NCBI GenBank assembly: GCA_963814975.1
Contig: CAWFFB010000013.1
Location: 62,001 to 126,000 of the forward strand
Source: CAVUXJ01 sp963814975
GTDB taxonomy: Bacteria > Acidobacteriota > Vicinamibacteria > Vicinamibacterales > CAVVIG01
Direction of reading: 5' to 3'
Length of the DNA stretch: 64,000 nucleotides
The notes under the pieces are model-generated. The model ran no database searches and was not told the origin of the DNA. It saw nothing but the letters and a program-made list of their open reading frames with translations. The position numbers and the translations under genes are program-made. Every line of letters begins with the position of its first letter. Positions within the stretch are counted from its first letter, which is position 1. Below, piece by piece: positions 16,204 through 25,894 of this stretch.

Positions 16204-17217
16204 CTACGACTCCAACAAGGACTGGACCCAGGCGCACGACCTTGTATTGATCTGAACGACAGACGGCGGATACATCACGCGAATCACTGGACCTCTCGCC
16301 AGGATGCGTCCGGAATTGTAGACCGTCATCTTTCGAGCGATGGCGTCGGTTTGAGGGCCCAGGTCCCGTTCCCGCACGGTGCCGTCCTGATTGACGATGA
16401 ACGTCATGACACCGGTCGCGTCGTACTGAGCTGGCCAGGCGACGACTGCGAATCCTCCAGACATCTCGCCCTTCACGATATAGCTCCGGGCTCCACCTGA
16501 TACCACAGCTCCCTGGCCGGTCAGGATCTTGAAATAGTAACCATGAAAGGGCGTGGGCTGCGTGCGATCCCCGCCGAGCGAACGTCCTTCCTCCGCTGCC
16601 TGTGCCACCAGGTCGCCAAGTGGACTCCGCTTCTGCCCGCGCGCGGTCGGCCAATGCAGGCCGTTCTCTTTGCCGGGATCGCTCTGGAACTTCGTTGCGT
16701 GCACGCCTGCGGGCTTGCCGTCGTGTCCCTGTTGTGCGTAGCGCTGCTGCGCGGTGACGTAGGCACGGCAGGTCGCGATCGCGTCCAGCTCGTTGCGTCC
16801 GATCCGCCGCGCCAGCACTTCTTCCTTGCCGGCGCCTGTGTCGAATCGTCATCCGTCTGCCCCTTTGACGAGCGGCACCGGGAAGGGCCAGTCCTCGTTG
16901 CCGATGAGGAGCGTCTTTCGACTGGGCGTCGCATCCTCGAGATGCCACTGCTCTCTCACGGCGACAGTGAACACCTGGCGGTTCATACGAGCGGTCGCGG
17001 GATCGGATGACGCGGCCAGCTCCCGCCCTTCGGGACCGAAGAACGCCAGCAGCGCGTCGACGTTCCCGGTCTTGACCGTGTCGACGAGCGCCTTGACGGC
17101 GTCTTCAGGCGTGGCAAACGTGCGGGGCGTCGCGGTCTGTCCCGCGGCGGTCGCCGATGATGCCAGAAGCGCCAGCCACGCACACGCGAACACTCGAGCC
17201 CTGAGGCTGTGGCGCAT
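16204..17217 (-). pseudogene. DUF2950 family protein with an in-frame TGA
   Basis: A signal peptide (MRHSLRARVFACAWLALLAS) is followed by TFATPEDAVKALVDTVKTGN, LLIGNEDWPFPVPLVKG, then in the same frame after TGA at 16849-16851: RFDTGAGKEEVLARRIGRNE, TPFHGYYFKIL, FAVVAWPAQYDATGVMTF and QTDAIARKM. The stop replaces a conserved Trp (expected DGWRFDT), a single TGG to TGA change. DUF2950 genes commonly follow DUF3300 genes, as here. The product would be periplasmic and of unknown function. The C-terminus after KMTVYNS diverges from the usual ending. Confidence 0.8.
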
Positions 17218-17288
17218 GGGCCGAGATCGTTGCCTGATCGATTCATACCGATCGTCCTGGTCATGTGTGTCGACCTCTTCCGAAGCGC

Positions 17289-18494
17289 TCACCGGCGGCG
17301 GCCACCGCCACCGCCGCAGCGCGAGGTGCTTCGGCTCTGTTGTCCACGAGCACTGGACGCGCGTTGTGATTGTCCGCTCGAATATCCGGAGAATGCGTCC
17401 GAGCCACCGCTGCTCCGTTGAGGCGCTGCCTGACTACTGCTTCCCTCGCCGTAACCGCGGGCTTGAGCGGTTCCTGTGCGACCCGAACGTTGTCCCTGTG
17501 GCGTCGCGCTCTGGGTCGAAGCGCCTTGTGCCTGCGTGCTCCGCTCCGTTCGTTGCGCCTGCGACTCAGGTCGATTTTCCTGCCGCGTCTGTTGACGGTC
17601 CGTGCGCTGCTCCTGGGTCGCGCCAGCGCGCTCGGTCCGCTGTTCCGATCGGTTCTCCGTGCGATCGCCGCGCTCCTCGACGAGGTCCTCGCGGTGATCC
17701 TGCCAGTCCTCGCGAGCGTCTTCCCGATGGTCGTAGTAGTCGTCCCAGGCGTCGTTGTACATGTAACCGCCGCCGCGCCATCCGTACGGACCGTAGTAGT
17801 AGTTGTTGTCCATCGCCGCGCCAATCGCAATCCCGGCAGTGAACCCGATGAGGCCAGCCGCCACTGCCACGTCAGCGTCGTTGTCTTCCTGGACGACGAC
17901 CACCGTCGTCGGAGGCTGGGTGTAGACCACCTCGGTGTTGTATTGCGGGACATAGACGATCTGCGGATTGCTGGGCTCGATGACGATCACTTCCTGGCCA
18001 GATGACGTGGTCTTGGTTTCGACCTCCTGCTGGGGCGAGCTTTTCAGCGTCCCGACGTTCTTCGCCTGCAGCCTCAATTTCTGAATGCTGGCAAAAACCG
18101 CGCTTCGATCGGACGTGAACGCTTGCCCCAGGACCCTCGTCCACGCGATCTGGTCCGCCATCTTCGCCACGACTTGAGGGAAAAGCACTAACGCCACGAA
18201 GCTCGCATCGAACCCGGCCTTGACTGCGGCGTCCTGAAGCGGCGTGCCTTTCAGCTTCTGGTTGGCCTTCAGAAACTTGTCGAGCTCCGTGATTTTCGTG
18301 GGGTCGGTCGCGCTCATCAGCATCTGCGCGAGCAGTTGGTCTGGGTAGAGCGCAATCGGAGCGAGCAATTGGTCCAGCGTGCCTGTCGGTAGCGGTGAGG
18401 CCTGTGCGGCCTGCGTGCCCGCGGCGATCTGGTCCCTCGGCGGACTGCACGCCACGAACAACACGACGGTTGCGGCAATCAAGCGTGTGGTCAT
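17289..18494 (-). CDS. DUF3300 family lipoprotein
   Basis: MTTRLIAATVVLFVACSPP has a lipobox-like VAC, so the mature protein is likely lipid-anchored. The DUF3300 core follows: LDQLLAPIALYPDQLLAQML, PLQDAAVKAGFDASF, QIAWTRVLGQAF and IVIEPSNPQIVYVPQYNTEV. Next come a possible hydrophobic hairpin (LIGFTAGIAIGAAM), a Tyr/Gly/Trp-rich stretch and a long low-complexity tail of Arg, Glu, Gln and Ser ending in an RCGGGGGRRR motif. GGGTGG precedes ATG 18494; the upstream ATG at 18524 is less likely. It forms an operon with the DUF2950 gene. The envelope role is unknown. Confidence 0.85.
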   Translation of the reverse strand: MTTRLIAATVVLFVACSPPRDQIAAGTQAAQASPLPTGTLDQLLAPIALYPDQLLAQMLMSATDPTKITELDKFLKANQKLKGTPLQDAAVKAGFDASFVALVLFPQVVAKMADQIAWTRVLGQAFTSDRSAVFASIQKLRLQAKNVGTLKSSPQQEVETKTTSSGQEVIVIEPSNPQIVYVPQYNTEVVYTQPPTTVVVVQEDNDADVAVAAGLIGFTAGIAIGAAMDNNYYYGPYGWRGGGYMYNDAWDDYYDHREDAREDWQDHREDLVEERGDRTENRSEQRTERAGATQEQRTDRQQTRQENRPESQAQRTERSTQAQGASTQSATPQGQRSGRTGTAQARGYGEGSSSQAAPQRSSGGSDAFSGYSSGQSQRASSARGQQSRSTSRCGGGGGRRR

Positions 18495-18997
18495 AGTCCA
18501 CCCTTCAGCCGTGACATCGAACAAGAGCGCATGTGCCGTGCCCGGACGTTTCGCACCGGGCCTTGAACCGCAAGTGGTTGACGGACCTCAAACGTACAAG
18601 CGCCCAGCCGCCGTCATGCCGATTCCGCCTCGAGCGTCAACTCGGTCACGGTCTGGTGCAGTCTCTCGTCTTCTCTTTCGGACATGACGTTCTCCTAACC
18701 AAACGGGTTTCCGGGCGCACTCGCGTTGCGACGCGGGCAGATTTGATCTGGTATCCCAGGATACGGAGCGCCGTCTCGGGGGCCTATGCAGTTTCGGCAA
18801 GCCGACAGGACGATTTTCGCGCGTCGCAGCAGTTGGGCGCCTTCGCTAAGGAACGACGTGCAGCACCACTGCGGTCGTCTGTCCCCCCTTCGGCTGTGGC
18901 CCTGATCGTGATGAGAAGCAGTTCCATCCGGGGTGACGCCGCCGCAGCCATGCCGATAACTTACTTTCGATCATCGGCAAGGCGAAAGGCCCAGCGC
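18495..18997. other. intergenic stretch, one possible micro-ORF
   Basis: It lies between the DUF3300 gene and the histidine kinase, both minus strand. The only candidate is the 23-aa ORF at 18614-18685. Otherwise I see nothing. Confidence 0.35.
18614..18685 (-). CDS. possible 23-aa acidic peptide
   Basis: MSEREDERLHQTVTELTLEA plus three residues is preceded by AGGAG seven bases upstream, a good ribosome-binding site. It is helical and acidic. It is too short for a firm call. Confidence 0.25.
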   Translation of the reverse strand: MSEREDERLHQTVTELTLEAESA

Positions 18998-20809
18998 CTA
19001 GCTTCGCCGAACCGGCGCGCGGGCCAGAACGGTGGTGCCGCGTTTCGATTGCGACTCGATGACCAGCTCGCCACCTACCAGCTTCAGACGTTCCTTCATG
19101 CTGGTCAGGCCGAGTCCCAGGCCTCGACTCGCCGCATCGACGTCGAAGCCAACGCCTTCATCACGAACGGTGAGGTGGACGACGTCCCCGGTTCCGCGAA
19201 GATGCACATCGAAATGCGGGGCCCGACTGTGCCGTACTCCGTTGTGCAGGGCTTCCTGAAGGACCCGGAAGAGACAGAGCGAAACGTCAGGCGGCACACT
19301 CCCCGGAACGTTCTCGTGGCCGAAATCAATCCCGACGTTTTTTTGCCCCGAGAGCTCCTCACAGAAACCCCGCATCGCGGCCACAACGCCCAGATGCAGC
19401 AGCCGTGGCGAGTGCAGCTCGTGTGACAGCGCCTGCACATCGGCCGTGATCTCCGCGGTCTGCTTCTGAAGCGCGTCCAGGCTGCTGAGGACCTCGCCCG
19501 AGGAATCCGGCAGTCTTTTCACCTGTTCCAGCGCCATCGTCAGCACTGCGAGACGCTGAGCGATGTCGTCGTGCAGGTCTCTGGCGATCCTGGCGCGCTC
19601 TGACTCCTGGGCCTCAATGAGACGGCCGTTCACGCTGGACACTGCTTCTTCGGCACGCTTGCGCTCCGTGATGTCCTGGACCGTACCGCGTAGCCGTACG
19701 ATCTGGCCGGCGGAATCACGCTGGGCCTCGCCGCGTGCCGTGACCCATCGGTGCGTGCCGTCGGCGCAGACCATCTCCAGATCGAGTTCGTAGGGTGCGC
19801 CGGTGTGGAGGGCCGCTTCGACGGCGGCCCGCAGCCGGTCCCAGCTCTCGGGGGTATACAGCTGTGAGTGTTCCTTGTAGCTCACGGCCGGCAGGATCGG
19901 ATCACGGCCGGCGATGCGATAGAGCTCTTCTGACCACACGACCGTGTCGGTATCCGGATCCCACTGCCAGCCGCCGACTCCAGCGAGGCGCTGGGACTCC
20001 TTGAGCTCCATCTCCTTGCGCCGCAGTGATTCCTCGGCGTCCTTGCGTTCGGTGATGTCCACGGCCAGTCCCAGCATCCGCTCCGGGTCGCCGCCGGGTG
20101 AGTAGTAGAACTGGCCCTTGGCTGCCACCCATCGGACCGTGCCGTTGGGCCACACGACGCGGAACTCCGCCGCGTAAGGTGAGCGGGTCTCCATCGCATC
20201 CTTGACGGCCCTCCAGACCAGGCCCCGGTCTTCCGGATGCACCGAACGACGGAAATCTTCGACGTGTCCATCGTAGACGTTGGAGGGAATTCCGAAGATG
20301 GTCGACAGGTCGCCGAACCAGGTATCGCGGTTCGTCTTGAGATCCCATTCCCAGCCCACGGACTTGCCCGACTCCATCGCCAGCCGGAGCCGATCGTTGG
20401 CGATGTTGCGCTCGGCTTCCGCGCGCCTGAACTCCGTCACGTCGAAGCACGCGCCGATGTAACCAGCGAACGAACCGTCGGGATCGAACAGCGGCGCCGC
20501 ATTATCGAGGACCCACCGGTATTCGCCGTCATGCCGGCGAAGCCGATATTCCATCATGAACGGTTCACGGCGGTCGAAGGCGCGGGTGTACGTGTCCAGG
20601 CAATGCGGCAGGTCTGCGGCGTGCACACCGTCTGCCCAACCATCGCCGATCTCGGACTCGAGGGGTCGCCCGGTGAAGTCGAGCCACGGCTTGTTGAAGT
20701 AGGTGCAGCGCTTGTCGGAGCCAGAAATCCAGACGAGTAGCGGCAGGCTATCCGCCACCAGCCGGAACAGCCCCTCGCTTTCTCGGGGCGAAGGCGTGCC
20801 GAGGCTCAT
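18998..20809 (-). CDS. cytoplasmic PAS-PAS-PAS sensor histidine kinase (NarX/HisKA_3 type)
   Basis: The 603-aa protein has three PAS domains at about residues 15-130, 140-260 and 280-390, each ending in a PAC phrase (GACFDVTEFRR, LAVDITERK, GTVQDITERKRAE). The HisKA_3 dimerisation helix follows with ERARIARDLHDDIAQRL and the phosphorylated His at about 413. The ATP-binding domain carries LFRVLQEALHNGVRHS (N box), RDEGVGFDV (G1) and GLGLTSMKERL (G2). There is no transmembrane segment, so it senses an intracellular signal, perhaps redox or small ligand through PAS. ATG 20809 follows GAGGTGG. It lies 14 bp downstream of the response regulator gene, forming a regulator-kinase operon. Confidence 0.93.
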   Translation of the reverse strand: MSLGTPSPRESEGLFRLVADSLPLLVWISGSDKRCTYFNKPWLDFTGRPLESEIGDGWADGVHAADLPHCLDTYTRAFDRREPFMMEYRLRRHDGEYRWVLDNAAPLFDPDGSFAGYIGACFDVTEFRRAEAERNIANDRLRLAMESGKSVGWEWDLKTNRDTWFGDLSTIFGIPSNVYDGHVEDFRRSVHPEDRGLVWRAVKDAMETRSPYAAEFRVVWPNGTVRWVAAKGQFYYSPGGDPERMLGLAVDITERKDAEESLRRKEMELKESQRLAGVGGWQWDPDTDTVVWSEELYRIAGRDPILPAVSYKEHSQLYTPESWDRLRAAVEAALHTGAPYELDLEMVCADGTHRWVTARGEAQRDSAGQIVRLRGTVQDITERKRAEEAVSSVNGRLIEAQESERARIARDLHDDIAQRLAVLTMALEQVKRLPDSSGEVLSSLDALQKQTAEITADVQALSHELHSPRLLHLGVVAAMRGFCEELSGQKNVGIDFGHENVPGSVPPDVSLCLFRVLQEALHNGVRHSRAPHFDVHLRGTGDVVHLTVRDEGVGFDVDAASRGLGLGLTSMKERLKLVGGELVIESQSKRGTTVLARAPVRRS

Positions 20810-20823
20810 TTGGCCACCTCAGT

Positions 20824-21804
20824 TCATGTCGCGCGAGCGCCGCGCGAAGTTCCGGATGTGACTGCGCTGTGCGCAGCGCACACGTTTGAGAGCAGATTCA
20901 GGGCTTCTGAGTTCTCGAAGCAGTCGATCGGGTAGCAGCAGACCGTGAAAAACGGCAACGCGCGTGTCAAGTCGTCCCAGATCCGTTCGAGCTCCAGCGC
21001 CGCCTCGAAATCGCCATTCCGGCACAGGGAGGCGCTCATGTCGCCGACGATCGTTAGACGACCTCGCGGTCTATTCGGGACGGCCTGGCGTAACAGGTCG
21101 AGGCCGTGGATCATCTCCGCGACGCGCTCCTTGTCAGGTCTCCCTTCGTGCATCACGCGTGACAAGGCCAGTGCGGAATCCGTCGCGACGTACTGTTCCC
21201 GCTCTGCCAGCACGGCGAGATTCATCTGCCGCCCCTGCAGGCGCTGAGCGACGCCAATGCGGGTCGCTTCGCTGCTGACGAGGACGACCTGCTCGCCCGA
21301 CAGAAGTGTCGCACGAACCAGCTGGCTCACCTCGTCCAGGAAGTGGCTCTCGTTGGCATGGAACTGGACTGCGTGCCGGCTGCCTGCGATAGTCGAGAGC
21401 GAAATCATGGATGGCAAGCATAGCCGCCCCGCGAGGGCGTGGTCGATCGCGCTGATCAGATCCAAGTGGATGCGCGATTTCAGCACGTAGCCGTTCGCGC
21501 CGCCATTAATTGCCGCGGCGACGAATTCGTCATCCGAGTGCATCGTCAGGAAGACGATCCTGGTTTCCAGGCCATCTCGCCGGAGCTGCTCAAGTGTCTG
21601 AAAGCCGTCGAGATCGGGCATGCCGACGTCCAGCACGACCACGTCGGGCCGGAGGCGCCTTGCCAGGTCCAGCGCCTGACGGCCGTTGGCCGCAGTGGCC
21701 ACGATGTCAAAAGCGGCAGCAAGATGGCGGCTGACCGATTCCAGAAAGTCGATGTGATCGTCGGCCAGGAGGACGCGCGGTCGGGCAGGCACTGGGATGT
21801 TCAA
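20824..21804 (-). CDS. response regulator with MEDS (DcmR-type sensory) domain
   Basis: Residues 1-120 form a receiver: RVLLADDHIDFLESV, VVVLDVGMPDLDG with the acceptor Asp, IVFLTMHSD and GYVLKSR with the Lys. The C-terminal 180 residues match the MEDS pattern of DcmR-like sensors: HAVQFHANESHFLDEVSQLV, GEQVVLVSSEATR, FFTVCCYPIDCF. No helix-turn-helix is present, so output is probably by ligand or protein binding rather than DNA binding. The start is TTG 21804, unusual, with GTG 21792 as an alternative. Co-transcribed with the histidine kinase immediately downstream, its likely phosphodonor. Confidence 0.88.
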   Translation of the reverse strand: MNIPVPARPRVLLADDHIDFLESVSRHLAAAFDIVATAANGRQALDLARRLRPDVVVLDVGMPDLDGFQTLEQLRRDGLETRIVFLTMHSDDEFVAAAINGGANGYVLKSRIHLDLISAIDHALAGRLCLPSMISLSTIAGSRHAVQFHANESHFLDEVSQLVRATLLSGEQVVLVSSEATRIGVAQRLQGRQMNLAVLAEREQYVATDSALALSRVMHEGRPDKERVAEMIHGLDLLRQAVPNRPRGRLTIVGDMSASLCRNGDFEAALELERIWDDLTRALPFFTVCCYPIDCFENSEALNLLSNVCAAHSAVTSGTSRGARAT

Positions 21805-21989
21805 GGAGAACGGCTGGTAAGTCTACCTTCCTAGTCCCATTCAGAAGCAAGCGAGACGCAGCAGCCGGTACTAGTGGCTTGTACTGACGACTTGTAAATC
21901 ATATGATTGCGCATGCCATTCACATCGACGCCCGTCATCCTGACCACGGACCAACGACGAGCCCTCGAGACCCACATGCGCTCGGGGCG

Positions 21990-22260
21990 GTAACAGCTGC
22001 CTTGTGGACCGGCCAGCGCGCCTGGCCGATGGGCGCATTGATCTATCTGCTCGAGGCGTGGATCAGCGATCGGGCGCGGCGAGCCACGGCGCGTATTCCG
22101 GCGACGGTCGTGCTTCAGGAGAAGCGGCGGCTTGCGCTGACGCTCGTGCGCCTCACGCGCGCCGCCGGCGTGACACTGACAGCGGTCGTGGCGGATGCTG
22201 AATAGGGGGACAACAGCACGGTCCGTCAGACGCTGCATCGCGACTTGGCAATTCGCCAAC
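21990..22260 (+). pseudogene. IS701-family transposase, middle fragment
   Basis: It reads ALWTGQRAWPMGALIYLLEAW, ARRATARIPATVVLQEKRR, LALTLVRLTRAAGVTLTAVV then ADAE, stop, GDNSTVRQTLHRD. The expected motif is VVADAEYGDN, so the TAG at 22203-22205 replaces a Tyr codon. This is the central part of an IS701-family DDE transposase including one catalytic Asp region. The start and the C-terminal domain are missing. Confidence 0.65.
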
Positions 22261-22644
22261 CTTGCCCAAGGCGCCGCAGTACTGCCGCGCCGCGCCAACC
22301 GAATGCGGCCCCGACTTCGGGAAGCTCGTTTCGTCGAGGATCAGAATGCCCGTGCGTTCCGGCATCACGGGCCGCAACCGTCGCCACAGCACCGTCGCAT
22401 CCCAGGGGGCATGCGTGATGAAGTGCTGGAATGCTTGGTACGAGGTGGGTTCGCTGACACGCGCGAGCATCGCGGACATCGACTTGCGGGCGCTGTCGCC
22501 CAGCAGCCCATCGACGTACTGGCGCAACGACACGTGCTGTGCGCGATGACCGAAGCAGTCCTTGAACTGATCCAACCATCCCGTCAATCGGCGCAGCAGC
22601 GACCACGCGTCCCGATCGAGCATTGGGGCGCAGCGTACCGGCAA
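22226..22644 (-). pseudogene. IS701-family transposase, N-terminal fragment
   Basis: The fragment begins MLDRDAWSLLRRLTGWLDQF and continues with HVSLRQYVDGLLGDSARKSM, ARVSEPTSYQAFQHFITHAP, ILILDETSFPKSG with the first catalytic Asp, and VGAARQYCGALGKVG. A one-base insertion then precedes NCQVAM. It stops where the plus-strand middle fragment begins. It clearly belongs to the same family but lies in inverse orientation. Confidence 0.7.
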
Positions 22645-22730
22645 TCAGCGAACCGTACAATGTCCTCAATTCAGATCACTCGCGGATTCCTTCGGGCATC
22701 TGATGATGTGACAAAGTCGTACTAGTCGTT

Positions 22731-23085
22731 GTGTCTGTGCTCTTCACAGCGTGCTCCATCATGGCCACCCCGGCCGCCGCGCAGAGCGAGGAGGATCGGT
22801 GGATGCTCAACGCCCAAGTTGGCCCGGCGTTCGGGACCTTCGGCACCACGCCGAACTTCGACGCGAAGGCCGGCTACAAATTTAACGAGAAGATATCGCT
22901 GATTGGCGAATTTGGTGGTCTGTCGCATGCAGCGTTTGAGAAGGCTGCATTTGTCGCCCCACCCGTGAGTGCCCCTGACGTGTTCACTGACTCGAAGATC
23001 CACGTAAATGGCTACCACTACAACGCCAATCTCATCGTGGCTCCGAAGAGCTGGGATCGGATCACGCCGTACGGCACAGGTGGGT
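22731..23085 (+). pseudogene. outer-membrane beta-barrel protein, 5' fragment
   Basis: After a signal-like segment (FTACSIMATPAAAQ) come alternating strands: WMLNAQVGPAFGTFG, FDAKAGYKFNEKISLIGEFG and YHYNANLIVAPKSWDRITPY then GTGG. This is the N-terminal four or so strands of a porin-like small barrel. After GTGG the sequence changes abruptly to GC-rich hairpins and no further strand pattern is seen, so at least half the barrel is missing. Confidence 0.6.
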
Positions 23086-23545
23086 CAAAGCGACCGGGCA
23101 AAAGCCGGGCAAGAGCCCGGCGCGGACAGGAGAGCCCCGTTCGCGCAGGCGTCGGGGGGCCCAAGGTTACCCGGGGGCCCCAAGGGTGGCCGGCGGGTGA
23201 CCGCGCGGGCGCGGAGGTTCGGCACACCCACGCTCGCGGCTCTCATAGCAATTCTTCGCCTATAGCTATATTCGCGTCCAAATCGCCGCCGGTGCTGGCG
23301 TCGCATACTGGAGGTGGCGCGCCTCGAGGAAAGCGGAAAGTCCGCCCCTATCGAGACTTAAGTTCCCGCCGATCATCAACCCCACCGAGCTGTTCCTCAC
23401 GATTCGATGACGGATATTGATCGTTTTTGGACGCAGCATGTGGCGGACTCCCCCTCGGACGACCAGCTTTGTAATTCAATGACGGTCCGACGGCCTCAAT
23501 GGGGCCGATCGCTCTGGCCTGTCAATTGCTCTCTCACTCGCTGGT
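23086..23545. other. low-complexity insert with hairpins after the truncated barrel gene
   Basis: A hairpin with arms GCCGGGC and GCCCGGC (23104-23121) is followed by a repeated GGGGCCCaAGG-type sequence (about 23154-23190). No gene is recognised. The break with the upstream barrel frame is sharp. Confidence 0.5.
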
Positions 23546-24442
23546 ATGACCTCCCGGGGGATTTTCGGGCGACCTGAAACGTCGATGGGACCACCCCCGC
23601 GAATCGGATTGGCCCTCGGTGGAGGCTTCGCGCGCGGAATTGCGCACATCGGAGTCTTGAGAGTCTTCGAGCGCCATGGCATTCCAATTCACTGCATCAC
23701 CGGGGTGAGCGCGGGGTCGATTGTCGCCGCCGCGTATGCCAGTGGCGCGAGCCCCGACGAAATCGCCAGCGCGGCTTGCTCCATGCGGTTCGGCGACGTG
23801 GCGCGCTGGAGTCTCAGCCGGATGGGGTTTGTGGTGAGCAAGCGCATGACCCCATTCCTGCGGCGGCTGCTGAAGCACCACTATTTCGAAGAGATGCCGA
23901 CTCCGCTTGGCGTGGTGGCGACCGATCTCTGCACCGGCGAACCGGTGTCCTTCCGAGATACCGGCGACGTCTTCCTTCCGATTCGAGCGAGCTGCTCCTA
24001 CCCCGGTCTGTTCCAGCCGGTACGCTCGGGTGACCATGTGCTGGTGGACGGCGCGATGAGCATCGGGATTCCCGCCCTGCTGGGGCGCGAACTCGGCGCA
24101 ACCCACATCGTTTCGGTGCACCTGCCCGCGCCGCCGTGCGTGCGGCCTCCGGCCGATGTGTTTCAGGTCATTCGCCGATGCTTCCAGATCATGCAGATTC
24201 GTACCGAGGATGGCTGGCGGCAGTCAAGCGATCTGGTCATCACACCGGATCTCCGGGACATCGCATGGGACGGGTTCGAGTGCGGATCAGAGCTGGTGAG
24301 CGCCGGAGAGGCGGCTGCATTGGCGGTGTTACCGAGGATTGAATCCTGGTTCTCCGGAGTACCTTGTCAAAGTTCGGAAGGAAGAGACCCCAGTCTTTCG
24401 ACACCCTTTCCCACAGAGTCCGCCTCACCTAAGCCCGCTTAG
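23546..24442 (+). CDS. patatin-like phospholipase
   Basis: All patatin motifs are present: the oxyanion hole GGGFARG, the nucleophile elbow GVSAGS and the catalytic DGAM. The segment IAHIGVLRVFERHGIPI between the first two is typical of the RssA/NTE subgroup, as are ASCSYPGLFQPV and ATHIVSVHL. No signal peptide or membrane helix precedes it, so it is probably cytoplasmic or peripherally membrane-bound, hydrolysing acyl esters of phospholipids. The start is uncertain: ATG 23546 gives 298 aa, ATG 23585 starts nearer the domain. The C-terminus after PRIESWFSG is Ser/Pro-rich and may be read-through. Confidence 0.88.
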   Translation: MTSRGIFGRPETSMGPPPRIGLALGGGFARGIAHIGVLRVFERHGIPIHCITGVSAGSIVAAAYASGASPDEIASAACSMRFGDVARWSLSRMGFVVSKRMTPFLRRLLKHHYFEEMPTPLGVVATDLCTGEPVSFRDTGDVFLPIRASCSYPGLFQPVRSGDHVLVDGAMSIGIPALLGRELGATHIVSVHLPAPPCVRPPADVFQVIRRCFQIMQIRTEDGWRQSSDLVITPDLRDIAWDGFECGSELVSAGEAAALAVLPRIESWFSGVPCQSSEGRDPSLSTPFPTESASPKPA

Positions 24443-24915
24443 AGCTCGCGACCGAGACGCTGTCGCGTGGGCAATCCTTAACCTTCAGGTACACGTGTGG
24501 CGGCTGCACGGGAGCCCGCTCAGAAAGTTGCTGGATCGACGCGTCTCAGAGCTTCTTAAAGCTTTACGAGAGCGAATGAAGGCGAGCCGCACCTCAGTTG
24601 CGAAAATAATCCAATTTCGGCGGCACGGTTGACGTGCGCGACGTCAGGGAGGCGAACATGGGGACAGAGCACCGCGGATTTGCGTCGATGGATCGGGACA
24701 AGCAGCGTGAAATCGCCAGCCAGGGTGGCTAACCACCGCGTCCCACTGAGTCCCGACCTACCACTGGTGGCCCACTTGGGGCGCCGCCGCGACCGGACCC
24801 GCAAGGATGCTAGGAACCCTATGGCGAACCCTCGGGCGAATATCGAGTGCAACCGCATTAGGTCGCCTCGGTGGACGGGTACTGATGTTGCTGCGTCAGC
24901 GCCGGAGGCGCCCCA
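24443..24915. other. non-genic stretch
   Basis: I see no supported gene on either strand. Long open frames here have shadow-like composition. Confidence 0.35.
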
Positions 24916-25122
24916 ATGTCTGACGATGAACTCGACGATCTGACAATCGTCCCGATGCCCACATCGGAGACACAGGCCGAACACGACCGCATTCGGCAAT
25001 CCAGCGACAGGGACCAGCAACTCGAACGCGACGGCAAAGAGTCTCGCCACAATCGCGGCGTCGACGAAGCGGCGAATGAAACCCCGCCGAATCAGAATAT
25101 TGATTGGACTCCAGACGAATAG
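24916..25122 (+). CDS. small acidic hydrophilic protein (68 aa)
   Basis: The protein starts MSDDELDDLTIVPMPTSE and continues EHDRIRQSSDRDQQLERDGK, ending NRGVDEAANETPP and WTPDE. It is highly charged, probably helical, with no hydrophobic core. GGAGG seven bases before ATG gives a strong ribosome-binding site, supporting this frame over the long antisense ORF. No domain is recognised. A small stress- or nucleic-acid-related protein is possible but unproven. Confidence 0.6.
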   Translation: MSDDELDDLTIVPMPTSETQAEHDRIRQSSDRDQQLERDGKESRHNRGVDEAANETPPNQNIDWTPDE

Positions 25123-25545
25123 CCAGTACGCCCGGTGGCATCCCGATTCCTCTAAAAATAAGCATCCGCGTCGGCGTACGACTCCACAGAGGGTAGGCCC
25201 AATTCTTGATGCCCAGGCGGCGTTATTTGTGGCGTGGCGAGGCAAACCCGGGAAGGGCATGAGTGACTTGGTAGAAAACCCTCGGCCGCAAGAGGCATAT
25301 ACAGCGATCCCGCGCGGTGACGAGATTCCGCGATGGAACTTCCTTCATGAACGTGCGGAACAACGCTAGAGCGCGGCGCTCTCGGTTGCAGATGTTGAGG
25401 CAAGTCGTCCCACTCCTACCAGGTGACGGCGCTTGCTTCGTAAGGGCCGACGGGCACTGGGGGCGAGGGACACGGTCGGGCGCGTCCTATGCTTGGTGTC
25501 GAGACCAACGTCGTCCAGCCGTTCAGTTGCGGCTTGAGAAGGCCG
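25123..25545. other. non-genic stretch
   Basis: I see no supported gene. Confidence 0.3.
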
Positions 25546-25640
25546 TCGGGTAGCTCGGCAATGACGATCAAAGCTCGCGATGTTTCAGCGTGAGGACCTG
25601 GAGTTTGTCGATAGTCGCGGGATAGGGTAGGTCACACGGC
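25546..25640 (-). pseudogene. remnant of the IDKLQ-type protein
   Basis: Two minus-strand frames read IDKLQVLTLKHRE and RALIVIAELPDGLLKPQ. Together they match IDKLQILAL and RALIIVAQLIDGLLKQQ of the 6908-7315 gene. A shift of one base separates them, and no open frame spans the whole, so this is a decayed second copy. Confidence 0.5.
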
Positions 25641-25894
25641 AGCACCGGAGGGATGTCGGCCAAGCGGTCGACGCCCGAGGGATTCGAAGGCGACGGTGTT
25701 CGATCGTCCGCCCGTTGTCGCCAGGTCCCCGTCGTTCAGTCGCGCTGAACGCCCGTGGAAGACCGGCTCGCCAGCTCCCTCGACGCGGACCAGCGAATGC
25801 TGAATTTCACGGCCGGATCATCGATAACAATCCAACTAGGGGGAACCGCGGGGCCACCTAGAGATTCGGTGACAGCCGAGACTCACCACGCCGC

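Larger units (their letters stand above)
21868..22725. mobile_element. IS701-family relic with inverted internal halves
   Basis: The relic is bounded by related outward sequences: GTACTGACGACTTGTAAATC on the left and, inverted on the right, GTACGACTTTGTCAC. ACTAGT lies just outside both ends. Inside, the transposase middle fragment runs on the plus strand (21990-22260) while the N-terminal fragment runs on the minus strand (22226-22644), so the element has been internally rearranged. Confidence 0.6.

Noticed and set aside
24556..25260. 234-aa minus-strand ORF
   Set aside because: It is antisense to the 68-aa gene at 24916-25122, which has a strong ribosome-binding site and protein-like composition; the long frame is Arg-rich without pattern.
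25547..25560. GTCGGGTAGC resembling the TGTCGGGTA palindrome half
   Set aside because: It falls in the coding remnant of the IDKLQ protein (ELPDGL codons), and the second half of the palindrome is missing.
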